From: Clostridia bacterium
Lineage (GTDB): Bacteria; Bacillota; Clostridia; Oscillospirales; CAG-272
NCBI GenBank assembly: GCA_029007295.1
Contig: JAQXHN010000051.1
Location: forward strand, 1 to 40,171
DNA: 40,171 nt
Direction of reading: 5' to 3'
How positions within the stretch are numbered: the stretch's first letter is position 1; every line of letters starts with the position of its first letter. The notes beneath the pieces are model-generated. The model worked only from the letters and a program-made list of their open reading frames with translations, did not search any database and had not been told where the DNA came from. The position numbers and the translations under genes are program-made. Below are positions 1 through 8,977 of the stretch, one piece after another.

Positions 1-2886
1 GTTGTAGTTTTCAAGATATGCGATAGGTGTTTCTTCGGGAAGCTTTGCTATTGCTCTGTCTTCCGTAGCACCGCATACAGAGCATGTGCGTCTTTCAAGT
101 CCTTCAGATGTCGTTGTTGCGGGTGTTACTACACTCCATTCGCCAAAGGTGTGCGCTGCCAATTCAAGGCTGCGGGTTTCAGATACAGAGCATATGCTGC
201 ACGTTCTCTTTTCAACACCGTTTACAACGCAGGTTGAAGCGCTTTCAACAACCCATTCGCCAAAGGTGTGTCCGAGGGCGGGAATATCTTCCGTATAGCT
301 GTCGCCACATTCGCACGTAAAGGTCTTTACTCCCTTTTCCGTGCAAGTTGCTTCCTTTGTTACTTTTTCCGTATATACGTGTGTGTGAGGCTCTTCTACA
401 GGATCCTCAACCGTTCCGGGAACTACACCTGTGTAGGTAGCTGCCGGGCTTCCGCAGATTTCTTCAACGACAAATGCAGAAGAACCATAATTGCTCAAAG
501 AGTTAGAAGCGATACCGAAGTAATAGCCGTCTGTGAAGAGCTGGCTGTTCTGCATATTCTGTGCAACATAGGTGGGGCCTCCGTTGACAGAGTATGTAAT
601 ACCGTCAACTGTATGACCGAGAGTAAGTGATACTCCATCGGCCATGGGAGCTTTGATTGTGCCGTAACCGGACGACCAAACCTCACCCTTGTTTACAGAA
701 ACGTACATAACGGCGTCATAGATTCCGTCGCCCAATGTACCGATCTGAATCTCTCCTGCTCCGTTGCAAACACCGTCATGGTTAGTATCTGTAAACAGCT
801 GGTCAAGAACTACAAAGGAGAATGAATATTCATAATTGGGCACATAGCTTCTCCAAAAGAATCCTAAGGATGCCCATTCAATCTTATCCTGGTATGCTTC
901 AACCGAATACTCGCGATATCCGTCATAATTTTCGGGAGTTGTAGTCCAAATAAATGCAAGAGCGGTGTTGTATTCTCCGTTGGGAGAAGCCGTCGGCTTA
1001 ACAGTAACGGAAAATCCGTCAAGCTTATTTGTAAACTTGCTCATGATTCTTGTAACAGGAACAAATACCATGGATGCGCTTGTTTCATCGGAGAAAGTAA
1101 CGTCAGCACGAGAGTCCTCAACTACAAGAGCTCCGTTGTTGTTCGTAAGTGTTGCGGTATTGTCGTTAACCTCACCGATTGTTCCGACACCGGAAAGTCT
1201 CGACAGCTCGTTCTTGGCGTGTAACTGCCAATAATCGTACGGATTATCGGATGTGGGATCAACTATCGTTTCAACCTCGTTGCATACGGAGCATGTACGT
1301 GTTCTTCCGCCGTCTGCAACCTTCCATGTTGAAAACTTGTGACCGAGAGCGGGAAGAGTCTCTTCCTTTACATCCGAGCATCTGTCACAAACAGATACGA
1401 GAGTTCCGGCTGTTGTACATGTTGCGTCTTCTCTTGAGCTCTCAACATAGTTGTGTCCGAGTATATGGTCTTCAAATGCTACGTCGGAAAGCTTTGTAAT
1501 GTACGCCTTGTACTTAATTGCGTACCTTTGAGCAGTTAACCAAGAGTTTCTTGCATTCTGATCGCCGGCAGTGGGATACGTATCTTCCCAGATAACTCTG
1601 CTTAAATTAAGATCTGCAAGTTCCTTTAATTCAGCGGTGTACGTTACTGCGGGGTCTACTTCCAAATAAGTTACGAGCTGAGGATGCTTAACAGCTCCGC
1701 AAGCGCACTTATAGAATGTATAACCGCGGCTTGTACAGGTTGCGGGAATGGAATTTGCAGTGTCAACCGTAAAGGAATGGGTATGTGTATTTGCTTCGCC
1801 TGCCCACTGAGCGGCAGGAACACCGTTAACGGATACTATCGTGTAGTCACATTCAACATCCGATTCCTGACGTCCCGTTACGCCTGCGGCAAGATAACCG
1901 TCACCGATTCCTACAAGTGCGGACAAATCAATGTCTGCTCTTGCATAATACATTGAATTTAAGTATTTTTCAGTCTTATTCAGAGTGTCATCAACGGTGA
2001 TCTGTCCCTGGTCGTTCGGGAACGCACCGACTTCTTTACCGTTATTGAAATCCTTTCCGTTGATATTGACGATGTAGCCGAGTGTTGCGTCGGGTCTGAA
2101 TTCAACGGTCACACCGTCGGCAACATTAACAGCCTCCGAGAATGAATATACATCGGAATAGTCGCCGTTGGGGCAATGAGGCTCAAAGTTTTGAGCAACA
2201 TAGCTCCATCTGTATCCGTAGCCGTCGTTGCAGTCTGTGTATAAACCGTCATAGAGAGAGATGCATACACGGGACGCAACCTTGCCCGTAAACTCTTCCG
2301 TATAAACAAGTCCGTTCGAAGAAGAGTCAAGAGATACGAGAATGCCCGTATCCTTTGTTTGTGCATTTACAAAACCGCGGAAACCGTTCTTAAGTACGGA
2401 TTCCCTGAAAACAAGACCCGAATAGGAAGATCCGAATACGTCCTTCATCTGAGCCTGCGACGTAACCATGGATTTGATATCTTCCACGGAAATCGGCTTT
2501 GACTTTGTCCACATAATTCCTATGTGGTTTGAATAAATGCCGGAAAAATTAAATCCGTCCGAAACCTTCATGGTAACGCTGAGGTTATCAAGAGGAGTTA
2601 CATTATTTCCGTATACGTAAGAAACCGGAGTATTCGCAGTAGCGAGAGTATATTCAGCTCCGTTCGGAACATGAACATCGATACCGCCTTCTGCGTTTTC
2701 CGTCATGGTGAATCCTGTTTTACCTTTGACAGAATGATAAATACCGGTGGACGCCGTGTACTTTCCGCCGAAAAGTGTCCAGTTGTCCTCAAGAGTTGTT
2801 CCCGACGCAGCGGAAGAAACAACCGTCATGGGGAGAACCAACATTACGGCGAGAAGAACTGCAAGCGCACGCTTGAAATTTTTCAT
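1..2886 (-). CDS. Large secreted repeat protein, C-terminus beyond window edge
   Basis: The reading frame is open from an ATG at 2886 to the window edge (962 codons, no stop), so this is the N-terminal part of a longer protein. A strong AGGAGG lies 7 bases before the ATG. Residues 1-27 form a typical signal peptide: a Lys/Arg start, a Leu/Val/Ala-rich core and a Ser-Ala-Ala end. Two long beta-rich, Gly/Asn/Thr-rich regions (about 28-380 and 545-840) are separated by Cys-rich modules. A further set of about three modules fills 843-955. Each module carries a Cys-x-x-Cys pair, for example TCSVCG, most often followed by a conserved Gly-His-x-Phe-x-x-Trp stretch. Such modules are common in surface proteins of gut Clostridia; their ligand is not known to me. 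No anchor or catalytic domain is visible, and either could lie in the missing C-terminus. Function unknown; likely extracellular or surface-attached. Confidence 0.9.
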   Translation of the reverse strand, partial: MKNFKRALAVLLAVMLVLPMTVVSSAASGTTLEDNWTLFGGKYTASTGIYHSVKGKTGFTMTENAEGGIDVHVPNGAEYTLATANTPVSYVYGNNVTPLDNLSVTMKVSDGFNFSGIYSNHIGIMWTKSKPISVEDIKSMVTSQAQMKDVFGSSYSGLVFRESVLKNGFRGFVNAQTKDTGILVSLDSSSNGLVYTEEFTGKVASRVCISLYDGLYTDCNDGYGYRWSYVAQNFEPHCPNGDYSDVYSFSEAVNVADGVTVEFRPDATLGYIVNINGKDFNNGKEVGAFPNDQGQITVDDTLNKTEKYLNSMYYARADIDLSALVGIGDGYLAAGVTGRQESDVECDYTIVSVNGVPAAQWAGEANTHTHSFTVDTANSIPATCTSRGYTFYKCACGAVKHPQLVTYLEVDPAVTYTAELKELADLNLSRVIWEDTYPTAGDQNARNSWLTAQRYAIKYKAYITKLSDVAFEDHILGHNYVESSREDATCTTAGTLVSVCDRCSDVKEETLPALGHKFSTWKVADGGRTRTCSVCNEVETIVDPTSDNPYDYWQLHAKNELSRLSGVGTIGEVNDNTATLTNNNGALVVEDSRADVTFSDETSASMVFVPVTRIMSKFTNKLDGFSVTVKPTASPNGEYNTALAFIWTTTPENYDGYREYSVEAYQDKIEWASLGFFWRSYVPNYEYSFSFVVLDQLFTDTNHDGVCNGAGEIQIGTLGDGIYDAVMYVSVNKGEVWSSGYGTIKAPMADGVSLTLGHTVDGITYSVNGGPTYVAQNMQNSQLFTDGYYFGIASNSLSNYGSSAFVVEEICGSPAATYTGVVPGTVEDPVEEPHTHVYTEKVTKEATCTEKGVKTFTCECGDSYTEDIPALGHTFGEWVVESASTCVVNGVEKRTCSICSVSETRSLELAAHTFGEWSVVTPATTTSEGLERRTCSVCGATEDRAIAKLPEETPIAYLENYN

Positions 2887-2924
2887 AATTTAACCTCCTA
2901 AGTTAAAATAATTTTTACAGTTAC

Positions 2925-2953
2925 ATTATATCACAAATGTTTATTAAAATAAA
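2925..2953 (-). promoter_or_regulatory. Likely sigma-A promoter of the secreted repeat protein
   Basis: On the minus strand a TATAAT (2925-2930) is preceded by TGA, giving an extended -10. A poor -35, TTTATT (2948-2953), lies 17 bases upstream. It sits about 40 bases before the gene start. The weak -35 overlaps the long palindrome at 2943-2968. Confidence 0.6.
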
Positions 2954-2968
2954 ATGATTTATTTTAAT
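2943..2968. repeat. 26-bp palindrome over the -35 of the secreted-protein promoter
   Basis: Two perfect 11-base arms (ATTAAAATAAA and its complement) are separated by the four bases ATGA. The element overlaps the -35 region of the promoter for the secreted repeat protein. It looks like an operator for a dimeric regulator, but an AT-rich palindrome can also arise by chance in this AT-rich gap. The rest of the 2887-3106 gap shows nothing else clear; no good terminator for mtnN was found there. Confidence 0.5.
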
Positions 2969-3106
2969 CTATTTCATCGTCTTTTTTTAATTTCAATTGT
3001 GCATAATGACAATAAGCAATAACACAAAAGTAATATTCTGTATAACTTTTATAAAAAATCGAAACACTCCGCCGATGTGCCGCCGCCTGCCTACAGGGAA
3101 AAGCGG

Positions 3107-3778
3107 TTATATGGATTTAATGTAATTTAAGATAATACCGGCGGCGATATCCGCCGCTTTTTCGAAGAAAACGGCAAAATCCTCGCATTCGGAATCGGAT
3201 ACGGTCCTCAAAATCGCAAATCTGACTTTGTTGACGGTACACACCTGAGCAATCGCACCGCCCTCCATTTCGCAGATTTGAGCGTTGAAACGCTCGCTTA
3301 TTTTTTTTCTGTCCGAGTCGCTTCCGACAAATATGTCCCCCGTCGCAATTTTTGCATATCTGAGCTCGATTCCCGCTTTTCCTGCCGCTTCGATAATCGC
3401 CTCGTTCGTTTCGGGGTCGGTCTTCATCTCGCAACCGATATTCTGAATATAGCCTATCTCATCGCCCACGGCGCTGGTATCCATGTCGTGCTGGCAAACT
3501 CTGTCGGCGATAACGGTGTCGAGCAGAGTGAATTTTTTTGAAAGAGAGCCTGCAATGCCGACGTTTACAATAACCTCGGGGGAGTAATTCAAAATCATCG
3601 CCTCGGAGCAAAGCGCCGCATATACCTTACCTACGCCGCAAACTGCAAGGACCGTGTCATGTTTGCCTATTTTTCCGCATCGAAACGCTATACCCGAAAT
3701 AATTTTCTCCCGAACATCTGTCATTTCCGAGACGATTTTTGCCGCCTCTGTTTCCATTGCGCAAATAATTCCTGTCAT
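3107..3778 (-). CDS. mtnN: 5'-methylthioadenosine/S-adenosylhomocysteine nucleosidase
   Basis: A 223-residue protein of the PNP/UDP phosphorylase superfamily that cleaves methylthioadenosine and S-adenosylhomocysteine to adenine and the thioribose or ribosyl-homocysteine product. This serves methyl-cycle recycling and can feed AI-2 synthesis. The N-terminal AMETE places Glu11 where the E. coli enzyme has its catalytic base Glu12. The substrate-binding EMEG stretch follows at about 170, and the catalytic Asp lies in TVSDSE near 195. Length matches the family (about 230). It is the last gene of the mnmE operon: its ATG lies one base after the TGA of the GH94 gene, so translational coupling is likely. 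Futalosine hydrolases are close relatives, but the lack of menaquinone genes nearby favours MTAN. Confidence 0.92.
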   Translation of the reverse strand: MTGIICAMETEAAKIVSEMTDVREKIISGIAFRCGKIGKHDTVLAVCGVGKVYAALCSEAMILNYSPEVIVNVGIAGSLSKKFTLLDTVIADRVCQHDMDTSAVGDEIGYIQNIGCEMKTDPETNEAIIEAAGKAGIELRYAKIATGDIFVGSDSDRKKISERFNAQICEMEGGAIAQVCTVNKVRFAILRTVSDSECEDFAVFFEKAADIAAGIILNYIKSI

Positions 3779-3779
3779 T

Positions 3780-6317
3780 TCAGTCCTCTATTACTATTTT
3801 CATTCCGTCAAAAATATCCTGCGTCGGTATAAATACGGTCTGCGTTCTCATTATTTCATCGTATTGCATTTGAGACTCGACGCCACCGACGGTGTATTTT
3901 CTGTTTCCGTTTTGCTTATTTTTGTATATTACGGTTATGTGCTTTCCCTTGATAATTATCCTGATCTTCGCTTCCTTGGAGGGCATTTTATTCGGAAGAG
4001 CTATTTTCAAACCGTCAAGGGACGGCTGAACGCCGAACCCGAACTTAACGAGCGCTTTAATAAACACCGTTCCCGAGCCCGTATACCAGTCGCCCATTGA
4101 ATCACCGTCGATATCGTATTCGGGTGCTTCACAGTATGAGTTGGGCATAACAAACGTAGTGAGCGTAGCGTTTTCGTGAGTAATAACCGCCAGCTTTTCG
4201 AGCTGCTCCCACGCAAGCTCGGCTTCGCCTATTGCAAAAAGCGCCATTACTGCAAAGGTAGCCGCATGAACGTATACACAGGAATTTTCATATGTACCGG
4301 GTGTGATTGTTGAAATTCTGCCTACCTCGGGCGAATACATTTTAAAGTATTTGTCAAATGTCTTAAATCCGTATTTTGAATCAAGAGACTTCAATGCGTT
4401 AATCACGGTTTCTCTTGTTTCGGGCATAATTTTCGCCATACCGCAAATAGACCAGAAGGAATGGGCGACGAGGCTGATACGGCTTTCGCCGTCAAAATCG
4501 CAGAAGCTGCCGACCTTGTAGGAATTCATATCTCCCCAACCGTGAATGATTCTGATTTCGCCCGATTCGTTTACGTCGACGGCGTACTGCTTTAATCCGT
4601 GCTCGATTCCTTTTCTTATGCGGGCATAGGTTGCAAGCTTTTCCCTGTGGGTGCCCGTTGCGTTTATAATTTTTGTCATCTCGTCAAGATTTTGATAGAA
4701 TTGCAACGTAGCCATTACGGTAACTCCCGTACCGAATTCAATGCCGTCTCGCTTTGTTCTGCCAAGCCCGTCAAGCGCATCGTTCCAGTCGCCGTAAAGG
4801 GCATGGAGGCACCTTGTATCCTGGTCGATGTTGGAAATCAGAAAATCCGTAATTCTGACTAAATGATCGAGCACGGTGTCCTTATCCTCGCAGAAAGAAA
4901 TAGGACCGTAGGTGCTTTCGCAATTATAGTATGAGCATACCTCGTCAAGAATCGAATAATCATCCGTAAAACACAGATATGTATAAACGGTTGAAATAAT
5001 CCACAAGCCCTGGTCGATAAAGGGACGCAGGTCAAGATTGGGCAGAGTTTTATCGTTTGGCGGGAAGGATATCTGTCTCGGAGGTCTTCCGCTTGAGAGG
5101 ATAAAGTTGAGCGTTGACACCATTTTTGCTCTTGCCGCCTTCGGCTTCCAGAACAGCGCCGTTTCAAGCTGTTGATATACGTCCCGTATGCCAAGGTGAG
5201 GTCCCGCATAGTTTTTTCCGAGAGCGCAGAAGGAAACCTGCTTCTTCACATTCTCTATGAAATGATTAAAGGTATTTGACGAAATTTTTCCGCTCTGCCA
5301 CTTGCCGAACTCAATGCCCAATCTGTTCAGACGGACTCTCTCGCTCTCGTCAAACGCTATAAGGTCGCTTTCTACCTTGTCCTCCTCTATTATATAACCG
5401 GCAGCCTTCAGAGCCTCCTCCTCGGAATGAGTGATAATAAGCTCATATTGCAGCTTAGCCCTATCGAACGCAGGAATTCTGAAATGCACTATATCGGACG
5501 CTATCGGTGTGTCGGTTGTGTTGACCTTTGATATTTCCTCCGTATACTTTCCGTCAAAAAGTGCTTTGGCGTTTGTTAAATTACCGCCCCTCAGACCGAG
5601 GAAGGTTTTCTTTGCGGCGCTTGAATACCGATTTGTGATATTGCCCCTGACAATGTGATTTACCGTCAGGCAATCGAAGGAAGAATTGGAATTTCTGCTT
5701 TTTAATATGTAGCTTCCGTTGTCGAGTCTTGTTGAATACTTCGTCATACGCATAAAGAAATCCTCTGCCTCAAGGTAGCGGAGCATTGCTTCAAAATATG
5801 AGCAAAGATAAAACTCGATTTCCTTATCGGAGGTGTTTATGCCCTCCAAGGTAAAGTGCATATGCTTTGATTTATCAATATGAACTCTAAGAGCAAATAC
5901 TGCGTTTGAGGTTTCGGTCAAATAGAGCGCAGAGCGCAAATCGTAGACCACATAACGCTTGACAGAGTCGGGCTCCGCGCCTTGACGGGCGGCTCCGGTT
6001 ACCGAAACGGGATAATATTTACCCTCTCCGACAGGAATACCTCCCCAAAAGCATACGGGGGTATCTTCGTTGTACATTGCGTTTCGAAACACATTGAATA
6101 AGCTCTCGCACACGTCAATGTAGCCGTCCGAATGCGCCCATATTACCAGACCGTCACGGTCATAGGGGTATCGGGACTCTCCGTATTCGCGCGGAGTGCA
6201 AACTACTCTTGAATCTTCAAGATAAAACGAGCCCTGTACCAGCGTTCTTCGCACGTCGGGATTTTTCTCATAATCGTGAATTTGCCTTAATGTTTCTAAA
6301 ATATTTTCTTTATTCAT
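3780..6317 (-). CDS. GH94-family glycoside phosphorylase (cellobiose phosphorylase-like)
   Basis: An 845-residue cytoplasmic protein with no signal peptide. The order fits family GH94: an N-terminal beta-sandwich (about 1-290), a helical linker, an (alpha/alpha)6 barrel (about 340-770) and a C-terminal beta segment. The diagnostic YGDWNDAL near 510 carries the general-acid Asp of the family. Other conserved stretches are TPGTYENSCVY near 680 and GDWYTGSGT near 755. GH94 enzymes split beta-linked disaccharides with phosphate to give a sugar 1-phosphate. The sequence differs from textbook cellobiose, cellodextrin and chitobiose enzymes enough that the substrate cannot be named. It starts 44 bases after mnmE in the same operon, which tells nothing about substrate. 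No sugar transporter is adjacent. Confidence 0.82.
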   Translation of the reverse strand: MNKENILETLRQIHDYEKNPDVRRTLVQGSFYLEDSRVVCTPREYGESRYPYDRDGLVIWAHSDGYIDVCESLFNVFRNAMYNEDTPVCFWGGIPVGEGKYYPVSVTGAARQGAEPDSVKRYVVYDLRSALYLTETSNAVFALRVHIDKSKHMHFTLEGINTSDKEIEFYLCSYFEAMLRYLEAEDFFMRMTKYSTRLDNGSYILKSRNSNSSFDCLTVNHIVRGNITNRYSSAAKKTFLGLRGGNLTNAKALFDGKYTEEISKVNTTDTPIASDIVHFRIPAFDRAKLQYELIITHSEEEALKAAGYIIEEDKVESDLIAFDESERVRLNRLGIEFGKWQSGKISSNTFNHFIENVKKQVSFCALGKNYAGPHLGIRDVYQQLETALFWKPKAARAKMVSTLNFILSSGRPPRQISFPPNDKTLPNLDLRPFIDQGLWIISTVYTYLCFTDDYSILDEVCSYYNCESTYGPISFCEDKDTVLDHLVRITDFLISNIDQDTRCLHALYGDWNDALDGLGRTKRDGIEFGTGVTVMATLQFYQNLDEMTKIINATGTHREKLATYARIRKGIEHGLKQYAVDVNESGEIRIIHGWGDMNSYKVGSFCDFDGESRISLVAHSFWSICGMAKIMPETRETVINALKSLDSKYGFKTFDKYFKMYSPEVGRISTITPGTYENSCVYVHAATFAVMALFAIGEAELAWEQLEKLAVITHENATLTTFVMPNSYCEAPEYDIDGDSMGDWYTGSGTVFIKALVKFGFGVQPSLDGLKIALPNKMPSKEAKIRIIIKGKHITVIYKNKQNGNRKYTVGGVESQMQYDEIMRTQTVFIPTQDIFDGMKIVIED

Positions 6318-6361
6318 TTCAGTCGCCTTTTGATATATTTTATTTAATTTCCTGTTTAAAA

Positions 6362-7738
6362 TTATTTTCCTATGCAGAATCTGTGAAAAATACTGTTTAC
6401 TATCTCTTCCCCGACGCTTCTGCCGTCAAGCTCGCCGAGCGAACCGATTGCCGATTCTATATCAAGCCCCGCAACATCAGGGCTTAGTCCGTTTTTCAAT
6501 GCCGTCAGCGCATCCTCCGTGCTGTCGTACGCCTTTTTCAAAGCGGCGTACTGTCTTGCGTTTGAGAGAACGGCATCGTTGACAATATCTATCTTTCCGT
6601 CTATATACAGGCTGTTTACCAAATCGGAAAGCGCTTTTATGCCCGACGAAGCTTTGCAGGATATTTCAACTGCGTTTTTATATTCGGAAAAGCTGTTGAC
6701 ATCAAACAGAGGGCTTCTAATGTCGGACTTATTTAACAAATAAATAACCGTCTTGCCCTTTGTTTTTTCAAGCTCCGAAATAATCTCAAAATCCTGTTCT
6801 TCCAGCTCCCTTGAGGTATCGAAAACTGCGAAAACAAGCTCGGCCTCCTCTAACGCCGAATACGCCCTTTTGATTCCTATTTTCTCGACCTCGTCGTCGG
6901 ATTTGCGAATCCCCGCCGTATCCGCCAGCCTGAGTGTAACTCTGCCTAGCTCGCAGCTCTGTTCCACGGTATCCCGCGTAGTGCCGGCGATATCCGTGAC
7001 TATCGCCCTTTCGCTGTGGCAAAGTATATTCAAAAGCGAGGATTTTCCCGTGTTCGGCTTGCCGAAAATTACGGTTTTTATTCCCCTTGAAAGAGCCTTT
7101 CCCGTATTATATGTGGCAAGGAGAGAGCTAATTTCATCTCTGACCGAGCAAAGCTTTTCCCAAGCCTGCTGTTCGGTGACGTCGCTCAAATCCTCATCCG
7201 GATAGTCAATAAAAACATATATTTGTGAAAGCAGCTCAATAAGACCCTGTCTTACCGACTCAATTTTTTTACTCAAAACGCCGCGGCTCTGCGCAGACGC
7301 AATTTTCACGGCGTCGGCATTTTCAGCGTCTATCAGGTCGATTACCGCCTCCGCCTGAGTCAGAGAAAGCTTGCCGTTCATAAACGCCCTTTTGGAAAAT
7401 TCGCCCGGCCCTGCCGCCTCTGCGCCGCAAAGAAAAGCGCATTCCAGCACCGACTGTGTAATCAGTATTCCGCCGTGACAGCTGATTTCAACGGTATCCT
7501 CACCGGTAAAGGAACGGGGAGCGCGATACACACTGCACATTCCGTCATCGATAATACTGCCGTTTTTATATATATCGCCGTATACCGTTTTGTTGCTTTC
7601 GGTTTCTGTAAGAGATTTTCCGGATTTAGGTTTAAAAAAATGCGAGGCGCATTCTATTGCCCCTTGCCCGGATATTCTGATTACCGCAATACCTCCCCTG
7701 CCGTAAGGAGTCGATACAGCCGCAATTGTTTTTTCCAT
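6362..7738 (-). CDS. mnmE: tRNA uridine-5-carboxymethylaminomethyl modification GTPase
   Basis: A 458-residue GTPase that acts with MnmG on U34 of tRNAs reading split codon boxes. The N-terminal formyl-THF-binding domain (1-118, with STPYGRGGIAVIR) is followed by a helical domain with the inserted G domain (about 215-375). The G motifs are G1 GKPNTGKSS, G2 GTTRDT, G3 DTAG and G4 NKSD. The protein ends in the FCIGK signature that carries the essential Cys. The frame is open further upstream, but GGAAG lies 5-8 bases before the two adjacent ATGs at 7741 and 7738; 7738 gives the usual MEKTIAAVSTP start. The usual partner mnmG is not next to it. It is the first gene of a three-gene operon with the GH94 and mtnN genes. 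Confidence 0.96.
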   Translation of the reverse strand: MEKTIAAVSTPYGRGGIAVIRISGQGAIECASHFFKPKSGKSLTETESNKTVYGDIYKNGSIIDDGMCSVYRAPRSFTGEDTVEISCHGGILITQSVLECAFLCGAEAAGPGEFSKRAFMNGKLSLTQAEAVIDLIDAENADAVKIASAQSRGVLSKKIESVRQGLIELLSQIYVFIDYPDEDLSDVTEQQAWEKLCSVRDEISSLLATYNTGKALSRGIKTVIFGKPNTGKSSLLNILCHSERAIVTDIAGTTRDTVEQSCELGRVTLRLADTAGIRKSDDEVEKIGIKRAYSALEEAELVFAVFDTSRELEEQDFEIISELEKTKGKTVIYLLNKSDIRSPLFDVNSFSEYKNAVEISCKASSGIKALSDLVNSLYIDGKIDIVNDAVLSNARQYAALKKAYDSTEDALTALKNGLSPDVAGLDIESAIGSLGELDGRSVGEEIVNSIFHRFCIGK

Positions 7739-7766
7739 CATTACTTCCTTTTCAAGCTTTTTCGGT

Positions 7767-7796
7767 ATTATATCATACTGCCGCATATTTTTGCAA
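7767..7796 (-). promoter_or_regulatory. Sigma-A promoter of the mnmE operon
   Basis: TTGCAA (7791-7796), an 18-base spacer, and an extended TGA-TATAAT (-10 at 7767-7772) on the minus strand. It would give a short leader of about 20 bases before mnmE. Confidence 0.75.
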
Positions 7797-7840
7797 TCAC
7801 TATTTGTAAATTAAAGCGTCGGCGGTTATGTTTTATTTTA

Positions 7841-7869
7841 TTGACATCAATTTCGGTTTGTGCTATACT
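7841..7869 (+). promoter_or_regulatory. Sigma-A promoter of the lipoprotein-amidase pair
   Basis: A perfect TTGACA (7841-7846), a 17-base spacer and TATACT (7864-7869). The leader to the ATG at 7902 would be about 25 bases. It is divergent from the mnmE promoter, about 45 bases away. Confidence 0.85.
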
Positions 7870-7901
7870 TTTTGCAAATAGAAATGCGAGGATATACCGA
7901 T

Positions 7902-8957
7902 ATGAAAAAAATATTCGCTGTTTTTTTGACGCTTACAATGCTGACGTCCCTTTGCTGCTGCGGTCAAAAAGAACAAGGCTCCGCACAGGAGGATTTATAT
8001 AAAATGTATACTGCGGCAGAGGAAAAAACGAATTCTCTTTCCTCATACTATGCTAAAATGACGCAAAGTGCAATAATAAATTCCACCGACGATTCACCGT
8101 CGGAATTTACCATGGAAAGCGTACGTCAGGCAAACCTTGAGGATGAAACAGACCCTGAAGTTTTTTACCGGATTAAAATATATCGGGACGGCGATATAAT
8201 ACAGGACAATAAAACGTATTACAAGGACAATAAAACCTACTCCGATACCCAGGACGGCATGTATTACGTAAGTCAAAGCGCACAGGAAATTGTTTCTTCA
8301 TATAAAGCCCCCGCATCTTTTTCCGTTGTAAAAGAAGCATTTGCAAAGGCGGAGCTTATTACGGTTGACAGTGGCAAAAGTATTTATATTAAGCCGGGCG
8401 ACTCTTCCCTTGATTCCTTTGCCGAATTATTTGCAAGCGCCGTTTTTTACGACAATGACGAAACAATCGCCGACACCGCCTTAACCATAGATATTAACGA
8501 GGACGGCTATCTTTCCTCTCTTGTGCTTAAATTCACCGCATACAACGATTCGCTTTCCTGCGATAACGCAATTACCATTGAATTCGTGAACCCCGGAGCC
8601 GCCCCGGAAATTACGCCTCCCGAAAACATTGAAAAATATCCTTCATTGGACGAATACGAGGCGTCGCTTTCCGAAGAAACCGACAAACCGACAAAGGATA
8701 CGGCAAACAATTCCGACGCTCATACCGACACTCAGACCGACAATACAGAGGCTTTCTCTTCCTCCGATACCTCCGAATGGGACGGCATCACAGACGAAGA
8801 GGGCGAAGCGGTTGACGCGGCGTTTGCTCTGTTTGACGAGGATTACAATAAGGTCGCAAACTTCGACGAATTGTACAAGGAGGCGTGCGAAAAGTACGGT
8901 AAAGATACTATGGATTCCATCATTGAAGTGATTATGGCACTGTCGTCACTGAACTGA
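7902..8957 (+). CDS. Putative lipoprotein of unknown function
   Basis: A 351-residue exported protein. The chosen start MKKIFAVFL follows GAGGAT by 8 bases and falls just after the promoter; the frame is open further upstream but that part would begin inside the -10 element. Residues 1-20 are a hydrophobic signal ending in three consecutive Cys, which resembles a lipoprotein signal although the lipobox is not canonical. The middle (about 50-220) looks like a beta-rich LolA/LppX-like lipoprotein fold, with repeated Tyr/Asp/Lys and Tyr-Tyr patterns; this fold call is a guess. A Thr/Asp/Glu-rich, probably unstructured linker (about 250-305) leads to a small helical C-terminus. It is transcribed 20 bases ahead of the amidase lipoprotein, so both likely act at the cell envelope. 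Confidence 0.85.
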   Translation: MKKIFAVFLTLTMLTSLCCCGQKEQGSAQEDLYKMYTAAEEKTNSLSSYYAKMTQSAIINSTDDSPSEFTMESVRQANLEDETDPEVFYRIKIYRDGDIIQDNKTYYKDNKTYSDTQDGMYYVSQSAQEIVSSYKAPASFSVVKEAFAKAELITVDSGKSIYIKPGDSSLDSFAELFASAVFYDNDETIADTALTIDINEDGYLSSLVLKFTAYNDSLSCDNAITIEFVNPGAAPEITPPENIEKYPSLDEYEASLSEETDKPTKDTANNSDAHTDTQTDNTEAFSSSDTSEWDGITDEEGEAVDAAFALFDEDYNKVANFDELYKEACEKYGKDTMDSIIEVIMALSSLN

Positions 8958-8977
8958 AACGATTATCGACAATTGTT

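Noticed and set aside
84..2366. Several plus-strand frames of 60-120 codons in the first 2.4 kb
   Set aside because: They are antisense to a continuous minus-strand frame of 962 codons that has a signal peptide and repeat modules; none has a ribosome site or recognisable sequence.
3061..3106. Terminator after mtnN
   Set aside because: GC-rich short complementarities exist, but no stem of useful length precedes the T run.
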